DNA of 64,000 nucleotides, taken from Treponema primitia ZAS-1. GTDB taxonomy: Bacteria > Spirochaetota > Spirochaetia > Treponematales > Breznakiellaceae. Shown one piece after another: positions 17,030 through 25,409 of the stretch. How positions within the stretch are numbered: the first letter of the stretch is position 1; each line of letters starts with the position of its first letter. The stretch covers positions 16,384 through 80,383 of the forward strand of contig NZ_AEEA01000030.1 in the NCBI RefSeq assembly GCF_000297095.1, read 5' to 3'. A program made the translations under genes and the position numbers. A model generated the notes under the pieces. The model was not told the origin of the DNA. It worked only from the letters and a program-made list of their open reading frames with translations, and ran no database searches.

Positions 17030-17601
17030 GCCAACCCATCCACGGGGTTTTGTATCCCCGCTTTTTTATTTTGTATATACCGCCGGATGGTAAAAAACGC
17101 ATCCACCGCGAAGGTCCCAAGAAAAACCAGATCGACTCCGAACAGCGCCCGTGGGCCGATAAAACGTATCAGAGCCATGGCCAGATCCCAGTAAAAATAC
17201 ACCAAGGCCAGTGCTACCAGGCCGAAGAACAGGGATGTGGTCAGGGCTATACGTTTTTTGTAATTGCACCACCAGGTAAAAGGATAGGTATCATAATCCC
17301 AACACTTCTTGTTAAAGGCCTTTTCCAGAAGAAGGGCAGCCAAGTATTCTACCACCGTACAAAGCAGGGCGCCGGAAATAAATACCAGCGGGGGATAGGG
17401 TTTGAGGGGCAAACCAGCGGCATACACCGCAAAACCCCCAAACCCGTGGACCGGTACCCAGGGGCCCTTAAAAAAACCCTTACTCACAAACCGTTTACGG
17501 ACGATAGATTCCATGATGGTCTCCCCTACCCATCCGCTCAGGGAAAAAAAGAAAAAAAGAAAAACTATCTTGTCCGTTCCGATGGTAAGGGGATTAAACA
17601 T
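17026..17601 (-). CDS. CmpB-like multispanning membrane protein (ABC_trans_CmpB family)
   Basis: 191 residues with about four or five transmembrane helices. It has the family signature FFSLSGWVGETIMESIVRKRFVSKGFFKGPWVPVHGFGG. The family is annotated as a putative type IV ABC-transporter component, but that role is not well proven and no ATPase lies nearby. The ATG begins right after the activase stop codon, so the three genes (activase, this one, HD) form one leftward operon. Confidence 0.8.
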   Translation of the reverse strand: MFNPLTIGTDKIVFLFFFFSLSGWVGETIMESIVRKRFVSKGFFKGPWVPVHGFGGFAVYAAGLPLKPYPPLVFISGALLCTVVEYLAALLLEKAFNKKCWDYDTYPFTWWCNYKKRIALTTSLFFGLVALALVYFYWDLAMALIRFIGPRALFGVDLVFLGTFAVDAFFTIRRYIQNKKAGIQNPVDGLA

Positions 17602-17602
17602 C

Positions 17603-20600
17603 CTAGGCAGTCCGGAGGGGAAGCTCGCCCTTTGGGCTCGGCGGAGTGTTCCGGGTATTCATGATCAGCATCTGCAAACGGTTTTCTATGTTCGCAAAGC
17701 TGGTATCCGGGTCATAATCCAGGGCAAGGATCTGAATACCGGGGTACTCTTCCTTAATGCGCTTTACAACCCCCCGCCCGGCAAAATGGTTGGGCAGGCA
17801 GCCAAAGGGCTGCAGGAGGATAAAGGATTTTACCCCCCGGGAGGCGCGATGCAGTATATCTGCGGCCATGAGAAAAGACTCGCCGGAACAGATCGAACGG
17901 TCTATGATAGGATCACTATACTTAGCCAGATCCGGCAATTGCAGGGCGGGTTCATACAGCGGATGTTTACGGGCCGACAGTTCCATAATACGCAGGGCAA
18001 TATCAAAAAATTTATCCCCCATAAAGGCCCGCAGCATTTCAAACTTGGAATAGATCACCTGATAATTCTTAAACTTTGAAATGATATGCATAAGCATGAG
18101 GTTCCGGTATATATCGTACATCCGGGGAAGCTCCACCTCCATATTATTCTTTTCAAGGTATTCTTCAATATAAAAATTGGAACCCGGATGGTAGGTTAAA
18201 AGATATTCCCCGGTGATAAAAACCAGGGGCTTGCGTACGGACCGGTCGTAACGGACGGCGCGGACCGCCTTAATAGCCTTTCTATAGGCCCGGAGCGCAC
18301 TCAGCATACCTCCCCGGCTCAGGGCATCGGCGATCTTATCCACCGAAACTTCAAACACCCGGTCGGTCTCCCCCTTTTCAAATTCGTAGGGGCGGATCTT
18401 ACGGCGAAGATCCTCCAGGATTTCTACCATCACCAGACCCCAGCCCGCCCGGGCAAAGGACATTTCGCTTAATTTAAACCCCGGGTGAATATTTTTAAGA
18501 TCGTGGATGTCCGTAGAAAAAATCGGCACCTGGGGGTAGCCCGCATCGTCCAGGGCTTTGCGGGTAAGGAACATATAGTTCACCAGACGGCAGTCGCAGT
18601 AGGTTTTCCCCGTACCGACAACCACCTCATCGGGATTGTACTCCCCGCTCTTCAAAACCGCCAGGGCTTCGCCGATAAGCATCTGGGCGGGAAAACAACT
18701 ATCGTTGTGTACATATTTCTTGCCCAGCTGAATAGCTTCTCTGCCGCCCATGGGCAGGGGGGCAACCTTGAAGCCCTGCTTTCCGATTGCTGCGGACATG
18801 ACCTTGCAGAAGGACCGGCTTACATTGGGTATCAGAAATATTTTATCCTTGTTTTTCTTGGTAAATTTAACCGGATAGGGATCCTGCAGGGCTTTAATTT
18901 CCATCCTGCCCGCTTCCCGTTCCCGCCTGGCCTGGACGGTTTCGATAAAGGAACGGACCCGTATCCGCAGGGGGCCGGCCACTTCGCTTTCATCGAGTTT
19001 CAGGATAAGGGGCGCCTTTCCGGAAATCTCCTTCATGATACGGGTTACCTCATCGGTGTAAATCGCATCGTGCCCGCAGCCGAAACTGAATATCTGCACA
19101 TACTCAAGGGCGGGATGCTGAGCGGTATATATAGCCCCGGAGAGAAGCCGCGCATGGTTACTGTTGTTAATGTCCAGCATGGTCCGGGAAAGCTCCAGGT
19201 CCTTCAGCCCCTCAAGGGCGTCCACCGTAATAACCGGGATGCCCCAGTTGGTAAAATAACGGGATAACTGGTGGTTTACCATCTCATCAAACTGATAATG
19301 ACGCCCGGTTATAACCACGGCGAATTTTCCTTCCCGTTCCGCCCCGGCGATAATGCGGGAACCTTCCACCACCAGATCCGTATTGAAGCGCTTCAGGGAG
19401 GCATCCCCCTGGGCAATGGCGTTGAGAACGGCTTCCCGGGGAATACCGTAGGTATCCTGCATATAGCGGCAGAGCTGCCGGTCCCGGTCATCCTGTTTAA
19501 ACCAATGGAAAACCGGATCATCCAGGGGGATGTTCCAGTTGCGCTGGGGATCGTCGGAATATTTCACCACCAGGGGATATCCCTTGAGCACCGGACAGGT
19601 ATAGGTACTGAGGGGCTCGGGATTATCCGGGGGAAGATGCACAAAGAGGGGCAGGAAAATACGATCAACCTTACTGGCGATTAAATCGTGGATATGCCCG
19701 TGGACGAGCTTTGCGGGAAAACATACCGTATCGGAAGCTACGGACTGGAGACCCCGGTCAAAGAGCTTGCGGGTACTGGGGTGGGAAATCCTGGTCTTAA
19801 AGCCCAGGGCTTGAAAAAAGGTGGTAAAGAAAGGCATGGTGCGCCAGAAGTCCAAAACCCGGGGCAGACCAATGGTAATATTTCTATCCGGACATACCGG
19901 GGTAACCGGATAATCGGCGAAGAGCAGTTTTTCCCGGAACTTAATCATATCCGGAACCGCATCCATCTGGGTATTGATCAGTTTAATTTTTTCCCGGACA
20001 GCAGCATCCTCAAGGCTGCCGATTACCTCTCCCCGCTCGCAGCGATTCCCCGTAACCCAGGTCATTCGCCCGCCGCCGGAAGGTCCGTCGGAATTTTTTC
20101 CATAAAAAAAGTTGACCAGAGTGCGGTTACAGTTGTTCGTACAAAAGCTGCACCTATTATTCGTTTCCTGGGTATAATCAAAATCCGCCACGGCATCCAG
20201 GCCGATAAAACGGGTCTTGTCCGCAGAGCCATGGGGGGACGTGAAACCCCGGGCGGCGATATGTTTTTTTGTAAGCAGGGCAATACCGATTGCCCCCATC
20301 TCCCCCGGATAGGGGGCGCGGATTACCGGCTTCTCCAGGTACTGTTCCAGGGCGCGGAGTACCGCATTGTTTTTAAAAGTACCCCCCTGTACGACAATCT
20401 TGTCTCCCAGTTCGGCGAAGTTTGATATACGGATAACCTTGGTAAACACATTTTCTATTATGGAACGGCACAGGCCGGCCATAATATCCTCCGCCTGTTT
20501 CCCGTTTTTCTGTTCCGTAATAATAGTACTGTTCATAAACACCGTACAGCGGCTTCCCAGCTCCGCGGGATTTTTCGCGTTAAAGGCAGCTTCCGCAATG

Positions 20601-22066
20601 TTACTCACCGGAATATTGAGATTGGAAGCGAAATTCTCCAGGAATGAACCGCAGCCCGACGAACAGGCTTCGTTGAGGGTAATATTGGTAACGATGCCAT
20701 CGGCTATGGTAATAGCCTTCATATCTTGGCCGCCGATATCCAGGATAAACGTGACCCCATCCATATACTTCTGGGCCGCCTCGGCGTGGGCCACGGTTTC
20801 CACCGTATGGTAATCGGCGCCGAAGGCCTTATCGAAGAGCAGTTCACCGTAACCGGTGGTACCCATGGCGATTATTTCCAGGGTCACCCCCATATCATCG
20901 TACTTCTTTTTCAGATCCACCAGGGCCTGTTTTATAACCCGCAGGGGCTCACCTTTATTGTTGGAATAAAAGCTGTCCACCACATTTTCATCTTCATCCA
21001 GGAGCACAAATTTTGAGGTGGTGGAACCCGCATCGATCCCCAGATACACCCGCAGGGTATTCCCCCGTTGTACCGCCGTAGGATGGGGCAGGTCGGGAAG
21101 TTTATGCCGTTCCTCGAATACGCTGCGCTCCCCGGGGGTGTCAAAATACTGCTTTCGTGTTACCGGGATGGAGGCGCTGATAGTTTCGCGGTAATGGGCA
21201 AGGGCGGAAAGGGCCTTCTCCGGCTGGAATGTCGAAGTTTCCTGTAAAAACATTTCGTCCAACGACAGCGCCGTACCATAGGCTATCAGGGTTTCCGGAT
21301 TTTCCGGGCGGATAATATCCGCTTCCTTAAGGCCGAGCCTTTCGGCAAAGACCCGGATCAGGGTGGGGTTAAAGGTAAGGGGCCCCCCTTCAAAGATGAT
21401 AGGAGGCTTAAGCGCAAGCCCCTGGGCAAGGCCGCCGATAGTCTGTTTGACAATGGCGTGAAAGGCGGAAAGGGCGATATCCTCCGGCAGCCCCCCCTGG
21501 TTCAGCAGGGGCTGGATATCGGTTTTGGCAAAGACCCCGCAGCGGCCGGAAATATCGTAGACCGCGGTACCCTTCGCGGCCAGGGCTTCAAATTGTTCCA
21601 CCGGGGTCCGCAGGAGGGAAGCCACTTCGTCGATAAACGCCCCGGTTCCCCCGGCGCAGCTCCCGTTCATACGCATATCCGAAGCGACAAGCCGTTTTAT
21701 CCCTTCGTCATAATAAAAAAAGACCACCTTGGCGTCCTGGCCGCCCAATTCTACGGCAACCCGGGCCTGGGGATAGAAAATACGCACCGCGATGGCGTTT
21801 GCCACCACCTCCTGGATATAATGGGCGTGTATGGCCTCCGCAATGGGCTTACCCCCGGAACCGCAAACCGCAGTTTTAAACTCAATCCCGGGGAAAAGGG
21901 AGAAAACTTCGGTTAAAAGGGTATGTACCGTCTCGGATTGGTACGCATTATGCCGTTCATATCGGGAAAATAGGATTTTTTTACTTACCGGCTCCATTAC
22001 GACCACTTTTACCGTGGTGGAGCCCACGTCTATGCCTAAACGCAGGGATGAATAATCTTGATTCAT
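17603..22066 (-). CDS. Giant acyl-CoA dehydratase activase (BcrAD/BadFG ASKHA + DUF2229)
   Basis: About 1487 residues from the ATG at 22066. Two ASKHA ATPase domains of the 2-hydroxyacyl-CoA dehydratase activator (HgdC/BadF) type lie in tandem: SLRLGIDVGSTTVKVVVMEP with DMRMNGSCAGGTGAFIDE, and LRVYLGIDAGSTTSKFVLLDE with NEACSSGCGSFLENF. The two C-in-G loops carry the Cys that hold the shared 4Fe-4S cluster. A long C-terminal part follows, with FCTNNCNRT and DUF2229-like regions containing more conserved Cys. Such giant forms occur in spirochaetes and clostridia; an ATP-driven radical dehydration or reduction partner is expected, but none is encoded here. No obvious Shine-Dalgarno precedes the start. 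Confidence 0.88.
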   Translation of the reverse strand: MNQDYSSLRLGIDVGSTTVKVVVMEPVSKKILFSRYERHNAYQSETVHTLLTEVFSLFPGIEFKTAVCGSGGKPIAEAIHAHYIQEVVANAIAVRIFYPQARVAVELGGQDAKVVFFYYDEGIKRLVASDMRMNGSCAGGTGAFIDEVASLLRTPVEQFEALAAKGTAVYDISGRCGVFAKTDIQPLLNQGGLPEDIALSAFHAIVKQTIGGLAQGLALKPPIIFEGGPLTFNPTLIRVFAERLGLKEADIIRPENPETLIAYGTALSLDEMFLQETSTFQPEKALSALAHYRETISASIPVTRKQYFDTPGERSVFEERHKLPDLPHPTAVQRGNTLRVYLGIDAGSTTSKFVLLDEDENVVDSFYSNNKGEPLRVIKQALVDLKKKYDDMGVTLEIIAMGTTGYGELLFDKAFGADYHTVETVAHAEAAQKYMDGVTFILDIGGQDMKAITIADGIVTNITLNEACSSGCGSFLENFASNLNIPVSNIAEAAFNAKNPAELGSRCTVFMNSTIITEQKNGKQAEDIMAGLCRSIIENVFTKVIRISNFAELGDKIVVQGGTFKNNAVLRALEQYLEKPVIRAPYPGEMGAIGIALLTKKHIAARGFTSPHGSADKTRFIGLDAVADFDYTQETNNRCSFCTNNCNRTLVNFFYGKNSDGPSGGGRMTWVTGNRCERGEVIGSLEDAAVREKIKLINTQMDAVPDMIKFREKLLFADYPVTPVCPDRNITIGLPRVLDFWRTMPFFTTFFQALGFKTRISHPSTRKLFDRGLQSVASDTVCFPAKLVHGHIHDLIASKVDRIFLPLFVHLPPDNPEPLSTYTCPVLKGYPLVVKYSDDPQRNWNIPLDDPVFHWFKQDDRDRQLCRYMQDTYGIPREAVLNAIAQGDASLKRFNTDLVVEGSRIIAGAEREGKFAVVITGRHYQFDEMVNHQLSRYFTNWGIPVITVDALEGLKDLELSRTMLDINNSNHARLLSGAIYTAQHPALEYVQIFSFGCGHDAIYTDEVTRIMKEISGKAPLILKLDESEVAGPLRIRVRSFIETVQARREREAGRMEIKALQDPYPVKFTKKNKDKIFLIPNVSRSFCKVMSAAIGKQGFKVAPLPMGGREAIQLGKKYVHNDSCFPAQMLIGEALAVLKSGEYNPDEVVVGTGKTYCDCRLVNYMFLTRKALDDAGYPQVPIFSTDIHDLKNIHPGFKLSEMSFARAGWGLVMVEILEDLRRKIRPYEFEKGETDRVFEVSVDKIADALSRGGMLSALRAYRKAIKAVRAVRYDRSVRKPLVFITGEYLLTYHPGSNFYIEEYLEKNNMEVELPRMYDIYRNLMLMHIISKFKNYQVIYSKFEMLRAFMGDKFFDIALRIMELSARKHPLYEPALQLPDLAKYSDPIIDRSICSGESFLMAADILHRASRGVKSFILLQPFGCLPNHFAGRGVVKRIKEEYPGIQILALDYDPDTSFANIENRLQMLIMNTRNTPPSPKGELPLRTA

Positions 22067-22127
22067 GGATAAGATTATAATAATGATTATCAAAAAAATC
22101 TACAAGGGCGATTACCGGTATTTGCGC

Positions 22128-22156
22128 TTGACAAAGATCTATACTGGAATGATAGT
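22128..22156 (+). promoter_or_regulatory. Candidate sigma-70 promoter of rpoN
   Basis: A perfect TTGACA (22128-22133), a 17-bp spacer and GATAGT (22151-22156). AGGAG and the GTG start follow, giving a leader of about 12 bases. Confidence 0.55.
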
Positions 22157-22174
22157 TCTATTAGGAGCTAATCG

Positions 22175-23554
22175 GTGCAACTTCAGCGTCCATCCTTTAT
22201 TCAGGAACAACGCCTCAGACTGAATCCCCAGCAGATTCAGTCTATCAAGCTGATGGGCCTCCCTATCGTTGATTTACGGGAAAAAATAGAGGAAGAAATA
22301 GAACGGAACCCCGCCTTGGAGGTTTTGGAAGACCATACCCTACTCTCCCTGGACGCCGCCTATGCCCCACGGAAGGAAGAATACGATTATTTTGAGACCA
22401 GTTCGGATTCCGGTTTTGTCCGCAAGGGTGGGGATGAGGAGAGCGCGGAACGGCATAAATTTCTGGAAGGGGCGCTTTCAAGGCCCGAAACGCTCCAGGA
22501 ACACCTTCTCTGGCAGTTTAAACTTGAAGTCCTGGATGATGAGCTCCGCCGTATCGGGGAGCTGCTCATCCAGAACCTGAACGAAGACGGTTTCCATAAG
22601 GAGCCGGTGGATCTGCTCCTAAAACATGAAAACCCGGCCCATATTGCCGGGGTGATCGCCCTGATCCGCTCCCTGGATCCGGTGGGGACCTGTACCGCCG
22701 ATTACCGGGAAAGCCTCCGGGTCCAGGCAGCCCTCCTTCCCAAGGCGCCCCCGGGAATAATTGATGTTTTGGATTACCTGGAACCCCTTGAGCGGGGCAG
22801 GATTGCGGAGGTCACCCGGAAACTGGGCCGTACCGAAGAGGATTTACGCGCCTGTTTTGAGCGTATCAAGGAGCTTTCCCCCTTCCCCGGCCGGCGTTTT
22901 GCTGCCGATACCACCCGGTATGTGGTTCCCGATGTACAGGTGATCCGGAAGGAGGGGGAATTCGTTATCATCCTCAACGATGAGGAGATTCCGGTTCTGG
23001 GGATCAACCCTTTTTTCATGAAGATCGCCGGCCATACCGGCGGTACACCCGGCGAAAAGGCGGATGATAAACCCGCTCGGGACTTTGTTAAGGAAAATAT
23101 CAAAGAAGCCCGGTGGTTTATCCAGTCGATCAACGAGCGGAACCATACCCTCCTGCGGGTTTCCCGGGCAATTGTAGAATTTCAGCGGCCTTTTTTTGTG
23201 AACGGCCCCAAGCACATCGCCCCCCTGACCCTGCGGGACATAGCCCAGGAACTGGGACTCAACGAATCGACCATATCCCGAACCGCCCGGGGTAAGTACA
23301 TGCAAACCGAGTGGGGAATTTTTGAAATCCGTCATTTCTTTACCAATTCTATCAGCGGCGCCGGTTCGGGCGGATCACAGTATTCCAAAGAGGGGGTTAA
23401 GGAGATAATTAAGGAACTTATCACCACCGAAGCGCGGCATTTTTCTGATAAGGAAATCACCGAACTTCTTTCTACGAAGGGAATCCCCCTGGCCCGGCGC
23501 ACCGTTGCTAAATACCGTAATGAACTGGATCTAGGATCATCCTATACCCGGTAG
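22175..23554 (+). CDS. rpoN: RNA polymerase sigma-54 factor
   Basis: 459 residues with a GTG start at 22175 set by AGGAG at 22163-22167. Region I is Gln/Leu-rich (QEQRLRLNPQQIQSIKLMGL). The core-binding domain follows, with IEEEIERNPALEV. The HTH segment is LTLRDIAQELGLNESTISRTARGK, and the RpoN box is close to the C-terminus (IPLARRTVAKYRNEL). Sigma-54 needs enhancer-binding ATPases, none of which are encoded in this window. It is followed after 27 bp by the hibernation factor gene, the common rpoN-hpf order. Confidence 0.96.
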   Translation: MQLQRPSFIQEQRLRLNPQQIQSIKLMGLPIVDLREKIEEEIERNPALEVLEDHTLLSLDAAYAPRKEEYDYFETSSDSGFVRKGGDEESAERHKFLEGALSRPETLQEHLLWQFKLEVLDDELRRIGELLIQNLNEDGFHKEPVDLLLKHENPAHIAGVIALIRSLDPVGTCTADYRESLRVQAALLPKAPPGIIDVLDYLEPLERGRIAEVTRKLGRTEEDLRACFERIKELSPFPGRRFAADTTRYVVPDVQVIRKEGEFVIILNDEEIPVLGINPFFMKIAGHTGGTPGEKADDKPARDFVKENIKEARWFIQSINERNHTLLRVSRAIVEFQRPFFVNGPKHIAPLTLRDIAQELGLNESTISRTARGKYMQTEWGIFEIRHFFTNSISGAGSGGSQYSKEGVKEIIKELITTEARHFSDKEITELLSTKGIPLARRTVAKYRNELDLGSSYTR

Positions 23555-23581
23555 AAGTATAGACAAAAAAAGGAGAAGATT

Positions 23582-23923
23582 ATGAATACAGAAGTTAAGG
23601 CTGTCCATTTTACCCTGAGGGATGACGCCCGGGAGTATTTGGACCGGAAAATCGCCCGAATCCCCAATGCGGAAAATATGATCATCGATCTGTTGGTTAC
23701 CCTGACCAAGGAAGCCAAGGACTTTTCCGCAGAAGTCAAGGTGAACTTCCGGTGGGGGGTCTCAATCCATCTAAAAGAAACAGATTTCGAGCTCAACCCC
23801 GCGATTGATAAGCTCATGGGCAAACTGGAAACTAAAATTATCAAGGAAAAGGAAAAGGTTAAGGACGTAAAGGAAAAAGAACGGGCGGAGGAAAAGCGGG
23901 ATACATCCTTTACGCCTTCTTAA
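23582..23923 (+). CDS. hpf: Ribosome hibernation promoting factor (short form)
   Basis: 113 residues matching HPF/YfiA: KAVHFTLRDDAREYLDRKIARI at the N-terminus and a Lys/Glu-rich tail. The short length means it lacks the C-terminal dimerisation domain of long HPF, so any 100S formation would need another factor. AAGGAGA precedes the ATG. It is probably co-transcribed with rpoN. Confidence 0.88.
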   Translation: MNTEVKAVHFTLRDDAREYLDRKIARIPNAENMIIDLLVTLTKEAKDFSAEVKVNFRWGVSIHLKETDFELNPAIDKLMGKLETKIIKEKEKVKDVKEKERAEEKRDTSFTPS

Positions 23924-23941
23924 GTTTTGCCTTCTATTCCC

Positions 23942-24838
23942 TTACCGGGTATTCTCCCACTGGTGGATAAACTGCAGCGCGTATTGCTGTATCCCGTCGA
24001 AGTAGGTGTCGATGAAGGCAGCGAGTTCCGGCCCCACGTAACGATAGTGCCAGCTTTCCCAAACATAGCCGGTTACCGCCTCGTAGCCGTCGGGAAAGGA
24101 TAGGGACCAGCCGAAGCGGGCGGCATTGGGCAGTATCCAGCGGCCCGCGGGGGTTTTGGCAAAGCTGTCATCGATGGGGCCAAAGTCCATGACCAGGCCG
24201 GTTTGATGCTGACTATAACCGGGGCGGGCGGAAAGCCGGTCCGCTTCTTCCTGACCATCTTCACGGACATTGCGGGCATAGACCTCCACCTGGTAATCAT
24301 AGGAACGGTAACTTGAGGCGGCGAGAAATACGACCCCTTCCGCTTGGGCGGCGTAGGCCATGGCTGTTAAGGCATTGGCGGCTGCCCGGCGGAGCATAAG
24401 GCCCCGGCGGTTTATCTGATACGCGCCGCCGGTAAGTTCCACCAGATCCTCCGGTTCATAGCCTTCGGGAAGGGCGTGGGCCTTGTCTACCAAGCGCCAA
24501 AGATAGGGGTCCCCCTCCAGGCAGGCCAGAAGGTCCAGGATAAAGTTGGGGCCATCCGCGGCGGCAGCCATAATCCGGCGGGAAAGATCCCCGGGGATCA
24601 GTGCCTTGGATAGGACCTGACGCATCTTTTCCGAAAAAACCAGTTCCGAATCCGCCCCGGCGATTACCGTCCCGGTTAAGCCGGAATCTCCGGCAATGGT
24701 TCCGGCGCCGCCAACGGCGAGGTTTCCCACCCCTGCCTGCTGCGGGGTTTCAGAAGGGGAACAGGAAACTAGCAGCAATACTATTGGTATAAACCATAGA
24801 ATAGACCAAACAGCCCCGGCCGATAGGGGCTTAATCAT
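23942..24838 (-). CDS. VanY-type D-alanyl-D-alanine carboxypeptidase lipoprotein
   Basis: 298 residues. The N-terminal signal ends in LLLVSC (acyl-Cys at about 26), so it is a lipoprotein. The catalytic VanY/peptidase M15 domain has SYRSYDYQVEVYA, the zinc ligands in GYSQHQTGLVMDFGP and the last His in WESWHYRYVG. It should trim peptidoglycan stem peptides in the periplasm. The start overlaps the stop of the upstream HD gene by 8 bp, so the two are translationally coupled. Confidence 0.9.
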   Translation of the reverse strand: MIKPLSAGAVWSILWFIPIVLLLVSCSPSETPQQAGVGNLAVGGAGTIAGDSGLTGTVIAGADSELVFSEKMRQVLSKALIPGDLSRRIMAAAADGPNFILDLLACLEGDPYLWRLVDKAHALPEGYEPEDLVELTGGAYQINRRGLMLRRAAANALTAMAYAAQAEGVVFLAASSYRSYDYQVEVYARNVREDGQEEADRLSARPGYSQHQTGLVMDFGPIDDSFAKTPAGRWILPNAARFGWSLSFPDGYEAVTGYVWESWHYRYVGPELAAFIDTYFDGIQQYALQFIHQWENTR

Positions 24839-25400
24839 TTCCGGTCCCCTGGTTGGTAAAAACGGACACGTACTTTCTCCTGGATTCCACCAGGGAATTC
24901 AGTTCCCCCAGCATGGCCGTATTAACCTCTTCGGCGATGGGAATGATGTACTTCACCGTCTCCTCGGTGTAACGGCCGATAAATTCAACGTTGAGCACAA
25001 ATCCAAGGGAGATCATATTTGATATGCGATCCGCTACCTTGAGGATCTTCGCCTCCCGGGAAGCGCTTTCCCGGATACGGGTAAGAAACTCCGGTTTGGT
25101 CTCGTTGGGAAAACGGGTTACTTCTAACACCAGATCGTACACCTCCGGGCCTTCAAAATCGGTAGCCAAAAGGAGGTTGTGGTTAAAATCCGGAACATCC
25201 TCGATCAGATCGTGGACAATAGACGCTTTGAGAAGCACCGAATCGATGTATCCGTAGTCGATCAGGGTGGCCATGGTATCGAGCTGATGCCGGAACATAT
25301 TGCCCCCGCCCTCCCGGACTTTACCGATAAGCGCAGTGGCAAGCTGCATATAGGGAGCGAGAAAGGTTCCTTTTAGGCGAAGCATTTCTTCGGTGGTCAT
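24831..25400 (-). CDS. HD-domain hydrolase related to SpoT/RelA hydrolase domain
   Basis: 189 residues. The HD motif reads ASIVHDLIEDVPD, closely like the HD..ED of (p)ppGpp hydrolases, with an upstream FRHQLDTMATLI His and a downstream KVADRISNMISLG Asp. There is no synthetase domain, so it may be a small alarmone hydrolase-like protein or another metal-dependent phosphohydrolase. It lies 9 bp after valS, suggesting co-transcription with it. Confidence 0.82.
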   Translation of the reverse strand: MTTEEMLRLKGTFLAPYMQLATALIGKVREGGGNMFRHQLDTMATLIDYGYIDSVLLKASIVHDLIEDVPDFNHNLLLATDFEGPEVYDLVLEVTRFPNETKPEFLTRIRESASREAKILKVADRISNMISLGFVLNVEFIGRYTEETVKYIIPIAEEVNTAMLGELNSLVESRRKYVSVFTNQGTGND

Positions 25401-25409
25401 TGCCGCTCC

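Noticed and set aside
18485..20425. Long rightward open frames inside the activase gene
   Set aside because: They are antisense shadows; the leftward frame carries conserved ASKHA motifs throughout.
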